A DNA stretch of 64,000 bases from Siderastrea radians (taxonomy: Eukaryota > Cnidaria > Anthozoa > Scleractinia > Rhizangiidae): assembly GCA_964017195.1 (NCBI GenBank), contig OZ024890.1, forward strand, positions 24,303,201 through 24,367,200, read 5' to 3'. The notes under the pieces were generated by a model. That model ran no database searches. It saw only the letters and a list, made by a program, of their open reading frames with translations, and was not told where the DNA came from. The position numbers were made by a program, and so were the translations under genes. Below, in pieces: positions 10,381 through 23,641 of the stretch. The stretch's first letter is position 1, and each line of letters begins with the position of its first letter.

Positions 10381-13175
10381 CAAAGTCAAAAGGATCCACG
10401 GTGAAACTGTAACTGCAGTTTTGTACTGACGGAAGCTGCCGTGACAGCCGCTGCGAAGGGAATGAACGTCACTTCCGCTTTTGAAAGCCTTCAAATTTGA
10501 ATCAGCTGAATCCGTTCTGAATGTATACGAGCGGCGATGCAAGAAATGCCTCGACAACTGAACCGAATTTCGCGCCCATAAAACTTGTAGTTGAAGAAAC
10601 TCAATGGAAAGCCGACACTCAACAGAAAAGAAAACTTAATTTTTCGGATTCGGTGTTAAGTGTTAATCGCTATGAAAAGTCTTTATGTATGGCGAGAACT
10701 GCGCACGCCCCGTACGTTTGACTGCTGCTCTAATGTAAAACACACCGCACAGAGCACGGTTCCGAGAGTACTACTTCATTTAAACCTCCCTATAATGTTC
10801 CAGCCTACTACCAAGCCAAACATATATAGACACATGTGAAATCACAGGCAGCCCAGGCTCACTACAGGACTACTCAAAGGCAAAATATAAGGATTTGTAT
10901 GGGAATTTATCGTGAGTTCGAAAAAATAGCAAAAATATACATTAACAGCCATTAAAGCCTAATGAAGTGATGCCTGTGTGTTGTTTTCTGACTGTTTCCT
11001 GCCCTATAAATGCCATTTAGCAAGTTTTTAAACTTGCTAAAATGGCATTCAAGTACAAATACAGTAATACCTTCAATACAAAAACCTGTAATCGATCTTC
11101 ATTTTTTTCATCTTTTCTATCCTCACTGAGAAATCTTTTAAAATATTAAGTTTCATAAGCTCAAGAAATCGAAAGGATACCGGTGCTTCCTTCATAAAAG
11201 TTAATGTTCACTTGTCAGTAAACGTGATTATATCTTAAGTAATTGTACTGACTGCGTAGTAATATTGACCGTCAATGGACAACGTCACATCAGTGAATCG
11301 TTCCTTTTAAAATTAAAGCTTTCCAGTGTTGTGTTAAATGAGGGAGCCGGACGCGGCTTACTATTCCTTGCTTGTCGGGAAGTCTACTGTCAGAAGTCAG
11401 GCTGTTTTTAGCCATCATTTCAAAATTTAGGAAAACTTTGAAGTGGTCCATTATGAAGCCGTTATTCCGTTGTTCCTCAATTAGCTTGTAAAGAATGGAC
11501 GCTCTATAGGACCTTTTTTATGATCACATGAAGGTAAGGACTCACAGGGCCATGACAGCTCTGCTGCATAATATATCTGCATTGCTAACGGTGAAATTAA
11601 GCGATGGCTATCTGAAAGAAAGGTTTTTCAGTTATGTCTCCTGCCAAATTGATTGAAAGTCTAAAAATAACCCGAAATACAGACGAATTTTCATGCCGCT
11701 ATCTTGGGTTAGGAGAACCGATGGAAGTTTGGTATCGCAAGTACAACTGTGAGTGACCAAGGGAGTCCATTCTCTTACAATCTTCTCTCTATCCCAAGTC
11801 AAGATGGCGATTAAACAAATGCGTGAACTGACTTAACGCTCGTAATCGCCAAAAACCGTCTCCGACGCAGGCTTTCAGAGCGGCGAGCATGATAAATGAT
11901 TTTGGATCAGGATGATGAACCATAAATGTTATTTGAGGTGGTATTTTTCTATAATTCCATTACTCCTTCCTTAGTAAAGGAAACTGTTTTAACAGGATTC
12001 GATCCCGCACTTCGCTGTCTGCTAGAAGCGCCAGCAGGCATCAGTTCTCGATTGCTGGTTCAGAAACAAAAACACGAACCACATCTACTCTACTGGCTTG
12101 TTGTAATCCAGCATTAATAGAAGAAGAAACTGGGCGAGGACTGGCTGGAAAATCGTCAAAAGGCTCTCCTACCAAGACAGCACAGATAAAAACTCCCCAG
12201 TGACCCATCGTTGCTTTTGTCAAAAACGTGATTTCTGGGGACTTTCAAACAACAGGGAAACTTAACAACGAGTGTGGAAAAGGTAAGGGAAAGCTCGGGA
12301 TGGTAGAAGTCCGGAAAAGAACAATGCTTACTAGTGCCGCATAAGCTCTAGAGAGGGTCCCCACTGACAGTCGCGATTGGCTAAAACATGCATGCATACA
12401 TTGAAATTCTGGTAACTCCCCAGGCCAATGACGTCTAAGAAGGCTCGGACCTAATCACCCGCTTTAAGTTCAACAATAACAGGATAAACCATATAAACCG
12501 AAACGTATTGATTCTTTATCGCCACTATATCTTCAAGAAAACTTGACACGAAAAACGGATATGACCCATTACATTTTTTTAACAATTAACAACTGAAAAG
12601 CAGCTGATAAGTAAGGGAAATATTTTGTACAACTAGTTTCAGTGTTTAGTCATGGAATCTCAAGGATCTTATTGGCAAAGCAGCCAAAGTATTGACTCAA
12701 AAGGTCAACTTTTAGAGGTAAATATCCTATCTTTATGCAGTTTCAAGGATGTACAGAGTTCTAACTGGCAATAATAAGAGTGAAATCTTTACCCACTGAC
12801 AGACGTAAGAAATATAACAACATAACAAATCCGAAAAACATCTTACTAACTTAATTGAATATGCGTATAAGCAAGAACAACAAAAACTGAGAAGGAAACG
12901 TAATATTTCGGTACTAATTCCAAGAGTGAAATCCTCGTCTTAGCATCCGCTGGTTATCTAATGAAATTTCAATGTGCCACAGTTCTTATACTGATAACGA
13001 GGCCAAATGAACAAAGTTTTCTTTTGTGAATGAAGTACTTTTCTTAACGAGTAAATAATGATTTATAGCACGTTAACCAACGGACTCTCAGCAAGGTTTC
13101 ACAGTTCTATATGGCGACACTGCAACCTAGGCTTACAAAAAAAGAACTAACACCAAATACAAGTTAATCGCAAAC
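10381..13175. other. Intergenic, no gene seen
   Basis: No supported gene. The part from about 12690 to 13130 contains scattered copies of a motif like CACAGTTCT...TGGCGACAC that resembles the degenerate tandem repeat at 57-58 kb. Both lie just 3' of an IRG second exon. Confidence 0.45.
11011..11047. repeat. Short perfect-stem hairpin
   Basis: TGCCATTTAGCAAGTTT, a 3-base loop, then its complement with one bulged base. Likely the core of a small fold-back repeat; no transcript context is visible. Confidence 0.7.
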
Positions 13176-14159
13176 TTAATCGATCTCCTCGATTGCCTTT
13201 TGGGCGGCCTCCCTCAGGAGTAACTTCGCCGCTTCTTCCACATCTTTTAAAAGCTTCTTTAGAACAAAATATGTGGTCGTAAACGACATTCCACTTGCTA
13301 TGCTAAACCTACGAACGGAATAAAACGAGTGGCATCCTCAACGGTTGCTTACGCAGTGTAGGCTACCAGGAACGCACCGAGTTGAGCAGCAGTCGTCAGG
13401 CAAACTTTACGAACTTTCTCTTGGGTGGAAAAAGGAAGCGTCGCAAACTAATCTGACCCTTCTTCAGGAAGACCAAGCTGGGACCTGTAAAAGCTGAGTT
13501 CCCTCAGTATTAGCAGGGCGTCAACGCCAAAGGACAATCCGGGAATCGGGACAAGTGCGCGGCAGCAGATGCTGAAGCAACCATCCATATGCGCCCTTTG
13601 AGAACCTCAACTCTCCTTTGAAAAAGATCATCTGACGATCTTGTCAGTACATTGCCAAGAGACAAAATTAGACTTTCTTGCTGGTATTTCCTCAGGGCGT
13701 CTTAAATGGCCTGGGTTAGTCGCGCAAAATCCCATTTGGCAGGAAAATGGTTGCTTATCAAAAACATATCTCATCAGGTCACCCAGATTTTCCACGCAGT
13801 TGCGTCGGATTTTCCCTAGCATGGCATCTTCATTGAATGATCGCTTTCGCATCTCAGCTTGAACATTTTCATCGATCTTTGTGCGAATAAAGAAAAATTT
13901 TTTTTCAATCGATCTTACTTTCTTGGCCAATTTTAAGTTGTTCTCGGTAAATCGACTGGCTGTAAAGATAAGGAACGCATGGAACTTCTCCAACTCAACT
14001 TTCTGGCAGTATGTCTCCATGTCAGGGTAATTTGGTGTTCCTATTCCTGGTAAGTCCTAGAACTTTATTTTAGGATTGGTCGGGTGGTCATAAGCAGTTG
14101 ACACATCAGTGCACTCAACGACACTGACCTCAGCTGCCCCTTCATCATCGTCGCATAGT
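13176..14159 (-). pseudogene. IRG GTPase copy B, second exon
   Basis: Second exon of an IRG copy after a TTTTGTAG acceptor at 14160. The G3 region (GIGTPNYPD), then ASRFTENNLKLAKK, and a G4-like RTKIDEN can be read. The frame is lost after NLGDLM, near 13770, and again downstream, so the C-terminal helices are in other frames. The end, EEID followed by TAA at 13176-13178, matches the ends of the other copies. Its first exon at 15624-15781 is intact, which makes this the least damaged gene of the set at its 5' end. Confidence 0.7.
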
Positions 14160-15623
14160 CTACAAAAAAATTATATTAAAAAATCAGAAAAAATAACTCT
14201 GAAGATTATTGTTTTACTTCTTTTATGAGCTGAAGCTAGTGATATTCGTATTCCATTTTCCAGACCAATGTGTGGAAAATCACCGAGAAATCAATTTTGT
14301 GGAGATAATTTTCGCTAGATTCACCAACGCGGTTTGTCTAACCAGGACTGCATGGTGGCCGTAGACACCCTCGGAAAACTGCTCTAGTTAACGAGTCCCC
14401 TTGATTCGGAGTTATCGCTACAGGTTCTCAAAGCATATGCAGTAAACAGATCAACGGTGTGTTTCCGTCCTCTTGTTTTATTAAAGGGGAAAACTGGTCA
14501 AATTCTTCCGTTCAAAGATTATTCCGCAAATCAAACGAGTGAAGCAAGTTCCAGACAAACACGGCCCAACAATGTCCTATTTCACTACAGTTTCAAGCAA
14601 AGAGGGGAAGGGTGACTTTTCTATTGACTTTCAGAGATTGGTAAAACCTTTTTCAGATATATTAAATTCATGTTTTGAGGAAAGACGTCTTCTTTCATTA
14701 CTAAACAAAAAGACACAAAATTACTAGTTTTTGAAAGAACAATGGTTGACCGCAAGCTATTGAGATAAAAAAGTTTACATGTATTCAGCTGGGATTCTTT
14801 TTATTCAACGCGGACTTTTTTCCTAGTCGCCTGAGTCACTAACTGAATAAACATCTTTCTCATACACACTGTGTTCACCAGGCCCAAAATTCACCGTCAC
14901 ATTTATATCACTGCGAATATGCTATCTATGGACATTCCAGTCCTAGCAGTATGCAGGATGTTTGTCACATGAACCTAGTTTAATGGCCACGAATCTCCTG
15001 TAGCTTAGTGGTAGAGCATCTGGACTAGTATCACGAGCCGATCACAGCCGGTTCATTCAGATCCTATATCAAAGTCAAAGCTGGCAAATACATAAACAGT
15101 TCTTTTTATAAAATATTGTTGTTATTTACAAAAACTCTAAAAAAAAACTTTAATATGCGTTTCTGGTAAAAATTCTCAAAATAATGCAATAATCATTAAC
15201 AGCGAGTTTATAAAATAATATCTAACGTTTCACTAGTCACTTCCAGTTTCGTTCCGGCTTCTGAAAGCGAAACTAGGATTATACTTCGTAAACAAGTTGA
15301 AAAAGAAACAAGGACGTGAGAGAATCCTGATTAAAATTTCGCTCGGAAACTCACTGGAAAATTCATTCATTTCATTGAAAAGCATTTAGTTTTTTCGGTG
15401 TTTTCACTTTTTTCTCGTTTTATAACAAGAACAAAACGACAATGCGCACACACTATGGTTTACTAAGTGTTGACCACTTCCCTCGCTAACTAGAGTTCAC
15501 AATTTGCAACGAAATGATTTCACAATAGTTTAAAACTATCACAACTATGCATCGGTACATGCACTGCTAAATCAGTAAGTCTTATTTCATGAGCCGTATA
15601 AGAATCAGTTTTTAGTGACTCAC
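14160..15623. other. IRG copy B intron
   Basis: No separate gene is seen. It contains a degenerate tRNA-like segment at 14991-15062 and, from about 15220 on, sequence similar to the intron next to the P-loop exon at 2.5 kb. Confidence 0.5.
14991..15062 (+). repeat. Degenerate tRNA-like segment
   Basis: TAGCTTAGTGGTAGAG resembles a Pol III A box, and a weaker B-box-like GGTTCATTC follows about 40 bp later. The arms do not fold into a clean cloverleaf. It is more likely a tRNA-derived SINE remnant than a working tRNA gene. Confidence 0.35.
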
Positions 15624-15781
15624 TCTCGTATTGCGTTGATAAAACTGGATTTTCCAGTTCCCGAGTCGCCAGTGATTGCGATGTTCACCTCGACTTCTCG
15701 CCACCTCTCTCGTCTCTTCTTGAAGAACTCTTCAACGTTCGAAACGCCATTTTCGTCAACCTCTTCTTGAAGCTGTTCCAT
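15624..15781 (-). CDS. IRG GTPase copy B, P-loop exon (intact)
   Basis: An uninterrupted first exon of an immunity-related GTPase. It runs from the ATG at 15781 to a GTGAGT donor just below 15624. The start is acidic (EQLQEEVDENG), then comes FFKKRRERWREVEV and the complete Walker A/G1 motif GDSGTGKSS, which holds the phosphates of GTP. The matching second exon (13176-14159) is broken, so the gene as a whole is probably not functional as read. It is useful as the reference copy against which the lesions of the other P-loop exons show up. Confidence 0.7.
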
Positions 15782-17620
15782 GCATTTGGATCATTTCCCA
15801 ATCATCCATGAATGCCATGACGAATACAGGGGATGAATTAACAATTGGTTAAAACAGATAGCTCTTGAAAAACAGATAGCTCTTGACAACAACAATATAG
15901 CTTTTTTTAAGAAGAAGTGGGCCTCGTTTAAATACTGCCCCTCAGAGGAATAATTAATCCGCTTTTTTTTTTACAAAAAGTAAACAAAGGTCGCGTGGAT
16001 GCTGAGAGCCGGGACAAGGACACCCAGCGGGACATGTTACTTTTTTTTTTGCCTAAGACCAGTATGTTTATGTATTGTACGTACTTTTTTCTTTTCCTTT
16101 GTTTTCTGTTTCAAACTTGTATTAACTTGTTATTTGTAATTTCATATTATTAATTCATATATAATTGTTAATTTGGTGTTAAGAGCAGATAAGTATTGTA
16201 AATTTGTGTTGTCGTTGTTCAATAAAGTGTAACTCTTACGCTTCTCTCGTGCTCTCCAAACTTCCCGCGTGCATCCATAACTCGATGTACGTACAGCTAA
16301 AAGCATGAACCAATTGTTTTATAACATAGCCAGTGGAAATGCCGAAATAGTAGTTTTTCGTAGGATGCCGCAGTTCCATTTCGCTTCCGTTGAAACTGTA
16401 AATTATAAGCAATACGATTCAGTGCGCAGTTGATTCAAAACTCAGTCACTGGTTACCATAAAAATCAAGAAAGAACGAGGAAAAAAACGAGAAAGAGAAA
16501 AAAAGTAACAATAATCGATCACATGACTGAAAGAAAAAGGCGCCGAAACACCTTGCCTCGTAGTTGCAGCGTTTCTTTGTACAGCTGAATGAATCAATGA
16601 AATTGCTCCGAAGTGAACGTACGAGAATAATTTTTTTAAGAAGTCTTCCAATTATCGCTCTAAGATGTGGTATAAGATTGATGTTTCCTGAAAAAAACTG
16701 TTGTATTCATCCTCCAAAGCGGATTGAAGCTGTATGATTTCAGCATTGTAGCCGCGAGTCTGTCAGTTGAAACGAGCACAAAACACAGTGGAGGCCGCGG
16801 ACGGAATGTGGTTTAACAACAATGAATCAAACAACTGGGAAAGCGATCATTCGACTTATTTTGGATTACATTTTATTTTGTTTGAACATTTGGAGCTGCT
16901 TGAACACAGAGCTACATTGACTGCAGGTAAAACGATGTTATTTTGTGTAGTATATTATAGCCGAAAAAATTTCGTCCTTTCTGGTTGTCAGTGCTTATTC
17001 AGCTTGATTTTGGTAGTGAATCACCGAAAACGTGTGACACATTATTAAACGGTTCGCTTCAATTTTACTGTGTTTTATTTTCTGTCATGTCTTGATATTT
17101 TGGTTTTAAAAGTTCTCCGTATAAAACCTTATATAACCACCCGCTGAGAGAAGACGGTGAATGAAATCGTAAACACAACGCCAAAGACTAATTAAGTTCG
17201 AGTTTCTTCAGTTTTTCAACAAAGTTCCTTGCTCATCCTAAGAAATCAAACACTCTGCAACAATTTCGCTGTTGTAATCTCTCTCTGGTTTAACTCTCAA
17301 TGCTGTAAGATGATTTTTCTTGGTCATTTACTCGCCGCGGAGTTGCTCGCAAAGAAGACACTTTTGGTCGCTACGGGCAGAAAAAACCAAGTGTATCCAT
17401 AACTCAACTGCTTCGTTTTCATTGGTCTTGCTCTTGCTTGTTGGCTGCTCTCTGGCTAAAAGATCAATGCCAAGAGAAAAATTTGGGAGTTCTTCGCTAG
17501 TTTCTTCCATTGACTATCGGAAAGTTCAGCAACAGGAACTCGCCGCTAAACTCGACGGGAACTTTGCAGCAAAATGCAACTGCACACGCATGTTATATAC
17601 GCACAGCCGTGCGTATATTT
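15782..17620. other. Intergenic, possible solo LTR
   Basis: No supported gene. Around 15960-16270 the sequence has an AATAAAG signal followed by CTCTTACGCTTCTCTCG and TTCCCGCGTGC. This is the look of the R/U5 part of a solo LTR, but I cannot fix its ends. Confidence 0.3.
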
Positions 17621-18496
17621 AACAATTATCTTGCGAAATCGCGCGGAATATCATCTGATACTTAGCCGACGAGGCCGTAAATTTGTGAAAACTTTGAAAA
17701 TACAAGTGAAAATTTATCCTTAATTTTACGAGGACTCAATGCGATTACTTGTTTATAACATAGAGGGCAAAATTTTCTGAAAACTTTCTATGCACATCAA
17801 AACACAATCCGCAGCCGGCCCTCAGAATAAACAATTCTCCACACAAGCAGTTTATTAAACTGCTACTCAGCGGCCACAACAAAAAGAAAACTGTCTTTTA
17901 TGCATATGGTCATCTTTTGAGATAATTACAGTTCTAGTTCATTAACAAACTCACACTCAAAACTCAAACTAAGTAAGACTTAATTTATTTACCTGAGTTG
18001 CGAAGCGACCACTCGCTCGCTGAATTGACCAAGGTTTTCGGTAGTTTTAAAACAAACAACCATTTGCTGTTTCCCGTAGAACATTCAGGTTCACCTTCTG
18101 GAATTTCTCTTCGAGCTATCACCTGATTTCCAACCATTTTTGCCAACCAACTCGGTTAAATTTAAACTCTGAAACGATATTCTTGTGTTGAACAACTCAG
18201 AATCCAATTCAAAATCTGCTTTTCGTTTCAAGACGCTTACAAAATGCAAATGGCGCGCTCTCGCGCTCAGCCAATCAAATGCGAGTATTTTTGGCGCTTG
18301 GCCAATCAGGAGTCAGCAGTTTTGCCCTCGTTGGAAAGAAAATTAAGAAAAAAATGCCCTCTGTCTCAACCAATCAGCAATCAGTAATTTTGCCCTCTAT
18401 GTTATAAGTATATGTAATCGCATGAGGCCGAGTAGAATTAAGGATTTAGTTGGCTAAATCAGGGGATATTCCGCAAGATTGAGCAGGATAATTGTT
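17621..18496. mobile_element. MITE with long inverted repeats
   Basis: About 150 bp at each end are inverted copies, starting AACAATTATC at the left and ending GATAATTGTT at the right. Inside them lie matching GCGGAATATC, TGCGATTAC and TATAACATAGAGGGCAAAATT blocks. There is no coding capacity. The superfamily is not determined because I cannot define a target duplication. Confidence 0.7.
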
Positions 18497-19181
18497 TTAT
18501 TATTCAACAAATTCCCATCGACTACCATTTTCAGAACGAGAAAAACTACGGCTCTATGATAAAAACGCTAAAAGCTAGCAACACATAAAGCTTAATAAAA
18601 ATCAAAACAGAACTTCAAGAAATCGAAGTTTACTACCGTTCACTTAAAAAGACTTATCTACAAACTCATGTTTGGAAATGACAAGACAAAGGAAAAAAAT
18701 ATTGCAACCTTACCGAGAAGAAGTCCTCTTCCTGTGAATTAAAATCTTTTCAACTTTAGTCTTTACAACTTTCCGTGAGCAAGTGTGCTGCTTCTTTCGC
18801 AATAGCATTTTCTTGGTTGAGTTCTCACTATGAAAATTCCAAGTCAACCGCTGGATATCGTTGTGAGCTGAAGCACATACTTGTTGACATTTTGAGAGCA
18901 TTTAATCGTGGAAAGTGTCTTCCAGAGAGTTAAAATTTACGGAGAACACTGCTAAAACTGCTAAAACTGCTTCGCTTTTCAAAATGGCCGCCAAACAAGC
19001 AATGAAAGAGAATCTGCAGTGCACTTCCAAATATGGTCATTTACGTATATCGCAGGATATCTGTCATGTAAGATGACAGATATTGACGGCTTCCTTGCCT
19101 TATATGGGCATAGTGACAATTTGTTGAATAATAAAGAGATATACACCATGATTGTTCAATTGGAATTCGATAGCACCAGCC
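18497..19181. other. No gene seen
   Basis: No supported coding exon, RNA or repeat boundary in this stretch. Confidence 0.5.
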
Positions 19182-19295
19182 TCTTATTAACCGAGCAGGA
19201 GGTCTGTATGGGAGAATCTTGACCGAGGTCGTGAGTACAGACCGAACGCAGTCAAGCTTCTCCCATACAGACCGACTAAGCTCGGTTAATAAGAT
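19182..19295. repeat. Fold-back repeat
   Basis: CTCTTATTAACCGAGC and AGGTCTGTATGGGAGAA on the left are answered by TTCTCCCATACAGACC and GCTCGGTTAATAAGA on the right, around a loop of about 40 bp. It is probably part of a larger non-autonomous element that extends to about 19650. Confidence 0.7.
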
Positions 19296-21437
19296 GTTTA
19301 TTATATGGCCAAACAAGAAAACTTTAATTCGCTTAATGTAAATGGTTCGTACTAGCTGACATTTTGCTTGCAAAAGTCGATGAGCTGAGCTTAAATCTGC
19401 CAGAGTTTGCTCGTCCTCTACCTTTTTCCTCGTCAGGCTTGTTGGCGCTTCATTTTAGTATTTTTAGAAGGAAAATAGTCAATATTTTTGTAGCTTAGTT
19501 TACACCTTTGTCACCGCAAAGTGTAACCGGTCTAGATGCCGGTCTAGATGGCAAAATCTAGACCGCGGTCAATATCGATTTCAGCCAATCAAATTCGTGA
19601 ATTCGGTAGTTCCCAGTCCTTGTGAGACACCGCCATATAATAATATGGTTTACAACGCAGAAGTTGTTCTCAGTGGCGTCGTGGTCTGCAACCTCGTGCC
19701 CAGTGCCATACAATAGGCGCTGGGAAAGGGGCTGTTCGACTCGGAGATAATAGATTAAAACCAACTTCGAGTCAGGATTCTAAGCCAGGATTCCGAATCA
19801 GAATATTGAGTTTGGATATTGAGAGAGGATTGGATACACGATGGATACAAAATTCCGAAAGTCCACGCAATTCTACTTTCGGTTTAAGTTTGTATTCCAA
19901 GACGTTCCTGTCTTGAAACATATTTTTACGGCTCGACCATTCGATATCTCGCCCATAAGGGAATGCGCGATAATTATCGGGAGGAACGGGGGTGAAAATG
20001 GGCTTCATGTGATGGAAGTAATACCTAATACCCTCCCCCCCCTTAGGGAAAGTAAATTTACTTATTACCCCCTTCCTGACCTGTCAGAAATTACATACGC
20101 CCCCCCTCTTCACACCCCTATTAATAATTCTGTGTACTCCTCCAGATGCGCCTGTGATTAAAAACTTATCAGTCGAAGAAGCACTTCTATTGCATGTTTA
20201 CTTTACCCCGTTTTGCTTATTATTGGACAGTCCCTAAGTGACAATAGGAAGAGTCTCGGAAGAATTAGGATCGTGCTTTCAAATTCAATCTAAAAAAACT
20301 GAAAAGTGACAAGGACATGAAGCCTAATATTTCTTTTGGTTTGACCCCTCAGTATACTGCAAGCTTAAAAAAAGGTACCCCCTTCGGGCGAAGCCTCCCT
20401 GTATAGTCTACTATAGGGCGTACCCCCCGGGTTAAGTGGGCCTCCCCCGCCCCACCTCTCTATCGAAGAAACATCATCGCAGGGAACACTGTTTCTCTAA
20501 AAGTTTCCCTCTTTACACGCCAGCGCGAAAGGAGAAGCAAAGAATTGTTTCGATTTTTACCGAAATATTTTGTTTCCGCAGCAATTGTTGCATGCGTGGG
20601 GGCGCAAACAGGGAAGTGTTTTCGAAACAATGCTTCCACTGCAATGTTCTACTCGTCCGCGGATGCCTTTACAAAATAACGGGAAGATAAACGAGCGTGA
20701 TTCACAGTACTGGTTAGTCCTTTATTTTAACAAGCTGTAAAGCTAGAAGCTGAGTATATAATTGAGTACATTGTTTGTGTAAGTTCAGTGATAGAAACTA
20801 ATTCAAGATCCTCAATTCTCACCAAACATAGCGCTAGTGCTGACAACACAGTAAAGTACCTTTTTACGAGAAAGGAACTTTTTACCTTTTTATTTTTAAG
20901 GAATACTTACACCTACAATCACCGGCAATATCAATTAAATAAACTTAAAATGGTAGTAAGGTATGTTTACTTCACAGCTCTTAAAAAAATTCATCCAATT
21001 CATCAAAATCATGTATTCAGAAAAAAATCATCAAATCATGTAATTAAAATTAAGTAGACAAATAAGATAAAAGTATGGCGCAAGATTTTTAAAATGCGTC
21101 GCTACAGCTGGCTGACATCGGTTCTGTCCGCTCTGCGGCCGAATAAGTAACAGCTTCAAAACTCATGAAAGATAGGATGACCCTCTTTTATCTAATCAGA
21201 CGTTCAAATTCCGCTCGAATAGAGCCGCCATCGTTCCCGGCCTCTAGCAGACGCCTGTGAGCTGTGAGAGGCGGCTTTCAGACTAATTCCGTACAAACAA
21301 GTCTACCTAGTTTCTAAGAATCGCATGCTAGTAATGAATTACATAAATTACGAACCAGCATTCTACTTGATCTAGTCGTTTATTGTTTACCGCTGGTCAA
21401 CACAATTAAGCAGTGACGGTTGATGTATGAAGCAAAC
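19296..21437. other. Repeat-derived, no gene seen
   Basis: No supported gene. Two stretches rich in CCCCCC/GGGG (about 19985-20120 and 20360-20450) look like ends of small elements of the GGTACTCCC/GGGAGTACC type also seen at 25.0 and 59.7 kb. Confidence 0.4.
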
Positions 21438-22330
21438 TTAATCGACCTCCATTTCATCGGCTGATCTCTGGACAGCTTTACCTTTACCTTTTCCAAACAA
21501 TGGTTAAGACCACAACATGTGGTAGCAAACGACAAACCACCGGCTATGGCCAAACCTACAAACGGAATAAAACGACTGAATTCCTCGATGGCTGATTCTG
21601 AAGCGTAGGCTGCAAGAAACCCGCTAACTTGGGCGGCGGTCGTCAGGCACATCTTCCGCACTTTCTCTTGAGTGGTGACGTTAAGCCTTGCAAATTCAGC
21701 CGAACCTTCCTCAGGAAGACCAAGCTGGGACCTGTAAAAGCTGATTTCGTTCATTATTAGCGCGATATCAGCTGCCACGGACAATCCGGAAATTGGTACA
21801 ACCGCGGCGGTGGCAGATGCTGCAGCAACTATCCATATACGCCCTTTGAGAACCTCAACTGTTCTTTTTAAAATTTCAGTTGACAAACTCGTTAGAATGC
21901 CCAGAGACAAGGTCAGACTCTCTCGTTGATATGTCGGCAATACATCGAGAACTAAGTTGTACGCTTTTGCAATATTGTAACAAATTTACAGTCATGCAAA
22001 TAAAGCTTGTTGCTGTTGTTGTTGTTGCTTCGGTTAGTCGAGCGAAATCCCATTTGGCAGGATGATGATTGCTTATCAAGAATATTTCTTGTTCACTGGT
22101 CAGCAGGTCACCCAGATGTTCTGAAATGTTACACCGGATTGACTCTAGCATGGCATCTTCATTGAAAGTCCCCCACTTTCTCTTCTCAGCTCGAACGTTT
22201 TCATCAATTTTTGTGCGAATGAAGAAGAACTTCTTATCGATTGATCTAATTTTCTTGGCCAATTTCAAGTCGTTCTCCTCTCCTGGTAAATTTTTAATGC
22301 CAAAAAGCTTTAATTATCTTATAGAGCTAA
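21438..22330 (-). pseudogene. IRG GTPase copy C, second exon with G3 deletion
   Basis: IRG second exon whose C-terminal half is long and readable (LTLSLGILTSLSTEIL to the end near 21438). Between the DLPG start of the G3 motif and ENDLKLAKK there is an internal deletion, visible as CTCCTCTCCTGG next to each other near 22278. It removes the switch II region that hydrolysis needs. A second event is an insertion of about 80 bp at 21950-22030 that ends in repeated GTT triplets and puts a stop after LTEA. G4-like RTKIDEN is kept. It cannot be a working GTPase as read. Confidence 0.75.
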
Positions 22331-22403
22331 TCTCGCAATATTTCATGTAGGCTGCTTGGCACATGCAATGGAACTTCACCTCAGATCAGAAGAATGCACT
22401 TAT

Positions 22404-22600
22404 ACCCTCGTATTGCGTTGATAAAACTGGATTTACCAGTTCTCGCGCGAGTTGCCAGTGATTCCGATGTGCACCTCGACTTCTTTCCAGCTGTCCAATT
22501 TGTTCTTCATGAATTCTTCAATACCTGAAACACCATTCTGATCAACGTGTTGTCTTATTTCGTCGGCATAGATGAACTCCCAGTCGAAAGGATCCATCGC
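22404..22600 (-). pseudogene. IRG GTPase copy C, P-loop exon
   Basis: Similar to the intact exon at 15.6 kb (KNKLDSWKEVEVHIGITGNS), but the P-loop is damaged. After GGCAACTCG there is extra CGCG sequence, which breaks the frame and creates a TAA within the Walker A motif. It lies immediately upstream of the copy C second exon with a very short intron. The 5' end is approximate. Confidence 0.65.
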
Positions 22601-22748
22601 AATCTCTGTTCTGTATGCAAAATGTAGTTAAAACCGGACATTGTCTGCGTTCTTTGGAAGAGAAGTACCTCATTTAAACCTGCGCAGAATGTCCCACCCT
22701 AATGTAACCTGCGATCAGAAACATATTCATGAGGATAGGTAGAGGGCT

Positions 22749-23031
22749 AGACTGCGAGCAGTCTCTCTTTTGCTCTAAAATCCCTGCCTGACGAGCGCCG
22801 AAGAAGCGAGTGCGATATTCGAGGGGCGAGCGGCGAAGCCGCGATCCGCGAGTAGCGTGGGCGGGAGAGCGGGCGAAAAGAGAAAAGAGAGACTGCCCTG
22901 CTTTCATACTGCATTTCTGAAGCCCTTTGACAGTTCGCATCAATGACAGGCACGCCCATTTTCGAACATGATACGCTGGTGTCAAATTTTTCCCGCGAAT
23001 TTTAGAGCAAAAGAGAGACTGCTCGTAGTCT
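22749..23031. mobile_element. MITE with 33-bp inverted repeats
   Basis: The left end reads AGACTGCGAGCAGTCTCTC and continues into TTTTGCTCTAAAAT; the right end is the inverted copy (ATTTTAGAGC, AAAAGAGAGACTGCTCG). The interior has GC-rich CGCGAGTAGCG-type sequence and no gene. Confidence 0.75.
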
Positions 23032-23206
23032 TGCGAATCGATCGAAGCGTCCAAGTTCAAAGCTGGGAAGATGTGATGAGCAGTTCCACGCCAAAGAAGC
23101 CTGTATTGAATCCGTCTGGGTCGGATTTTGTCGTTTGTGTAAGTGTTCGTTAAGTTTAAAGGAATTTTTAATTGGTGACTGAAGATGTTACTGTATAAAG
23201 GTCATA

Positions 23207-23641
23207 CCGTATTTCCTCGAATAAGCGCCCACGCTCTAATAAGAGCCTCCCCCGAATAAGTGCCCACCCCCTAGGCCATCCTATCGAAGAAGCGCCCCCT
23301 CTCGAATAAGCGCCCCCGTTCCCTCCCCCGGTGAGGCTCACTTTCATAAATATTGGGGATACAAGGAAAACCTGTTTCTATTGCCACTTTATTTGTGTGT
23401 AAAGTGTATAATGGAACTACGGTATGCTTGATTACCAACCACTGTTTTAACGTTACGTTTACGTGGATAACGTTATAGTTTTTGTTTTTCTATTAACGAT
23501 TTAGCCAAAATAAAGTTACAGTTCGTTGAAAGGATAACTTAATAAGCCCCCCCCTAGATTAAGCGCCCTTCTTCCAATGCGCCCCCCCCTTTTACGCGAA
23601 ATTTTAAATAAGCGCCCGGGCGCTTATTCGAGGAAATACGG
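23207..23641. mobile_element. MITE with CCGTATTTCCTCGAATAAGC ends
   Basis: Terminal inverted repeats of about 25 bp (CCGTATTTCCTCGAATAAGC at the left, inverted at 23616-23641). The interior near both ends repeats variants of AATAAGCGCCC. No coding capacity. Confidence 0.8.

Noticed and set aside
16767..17048. 93-codon plus-strand frame as a gene
   Set aside because: No family resemblance; the sequence is low in codon bias and lies in repeat-rich DNA.
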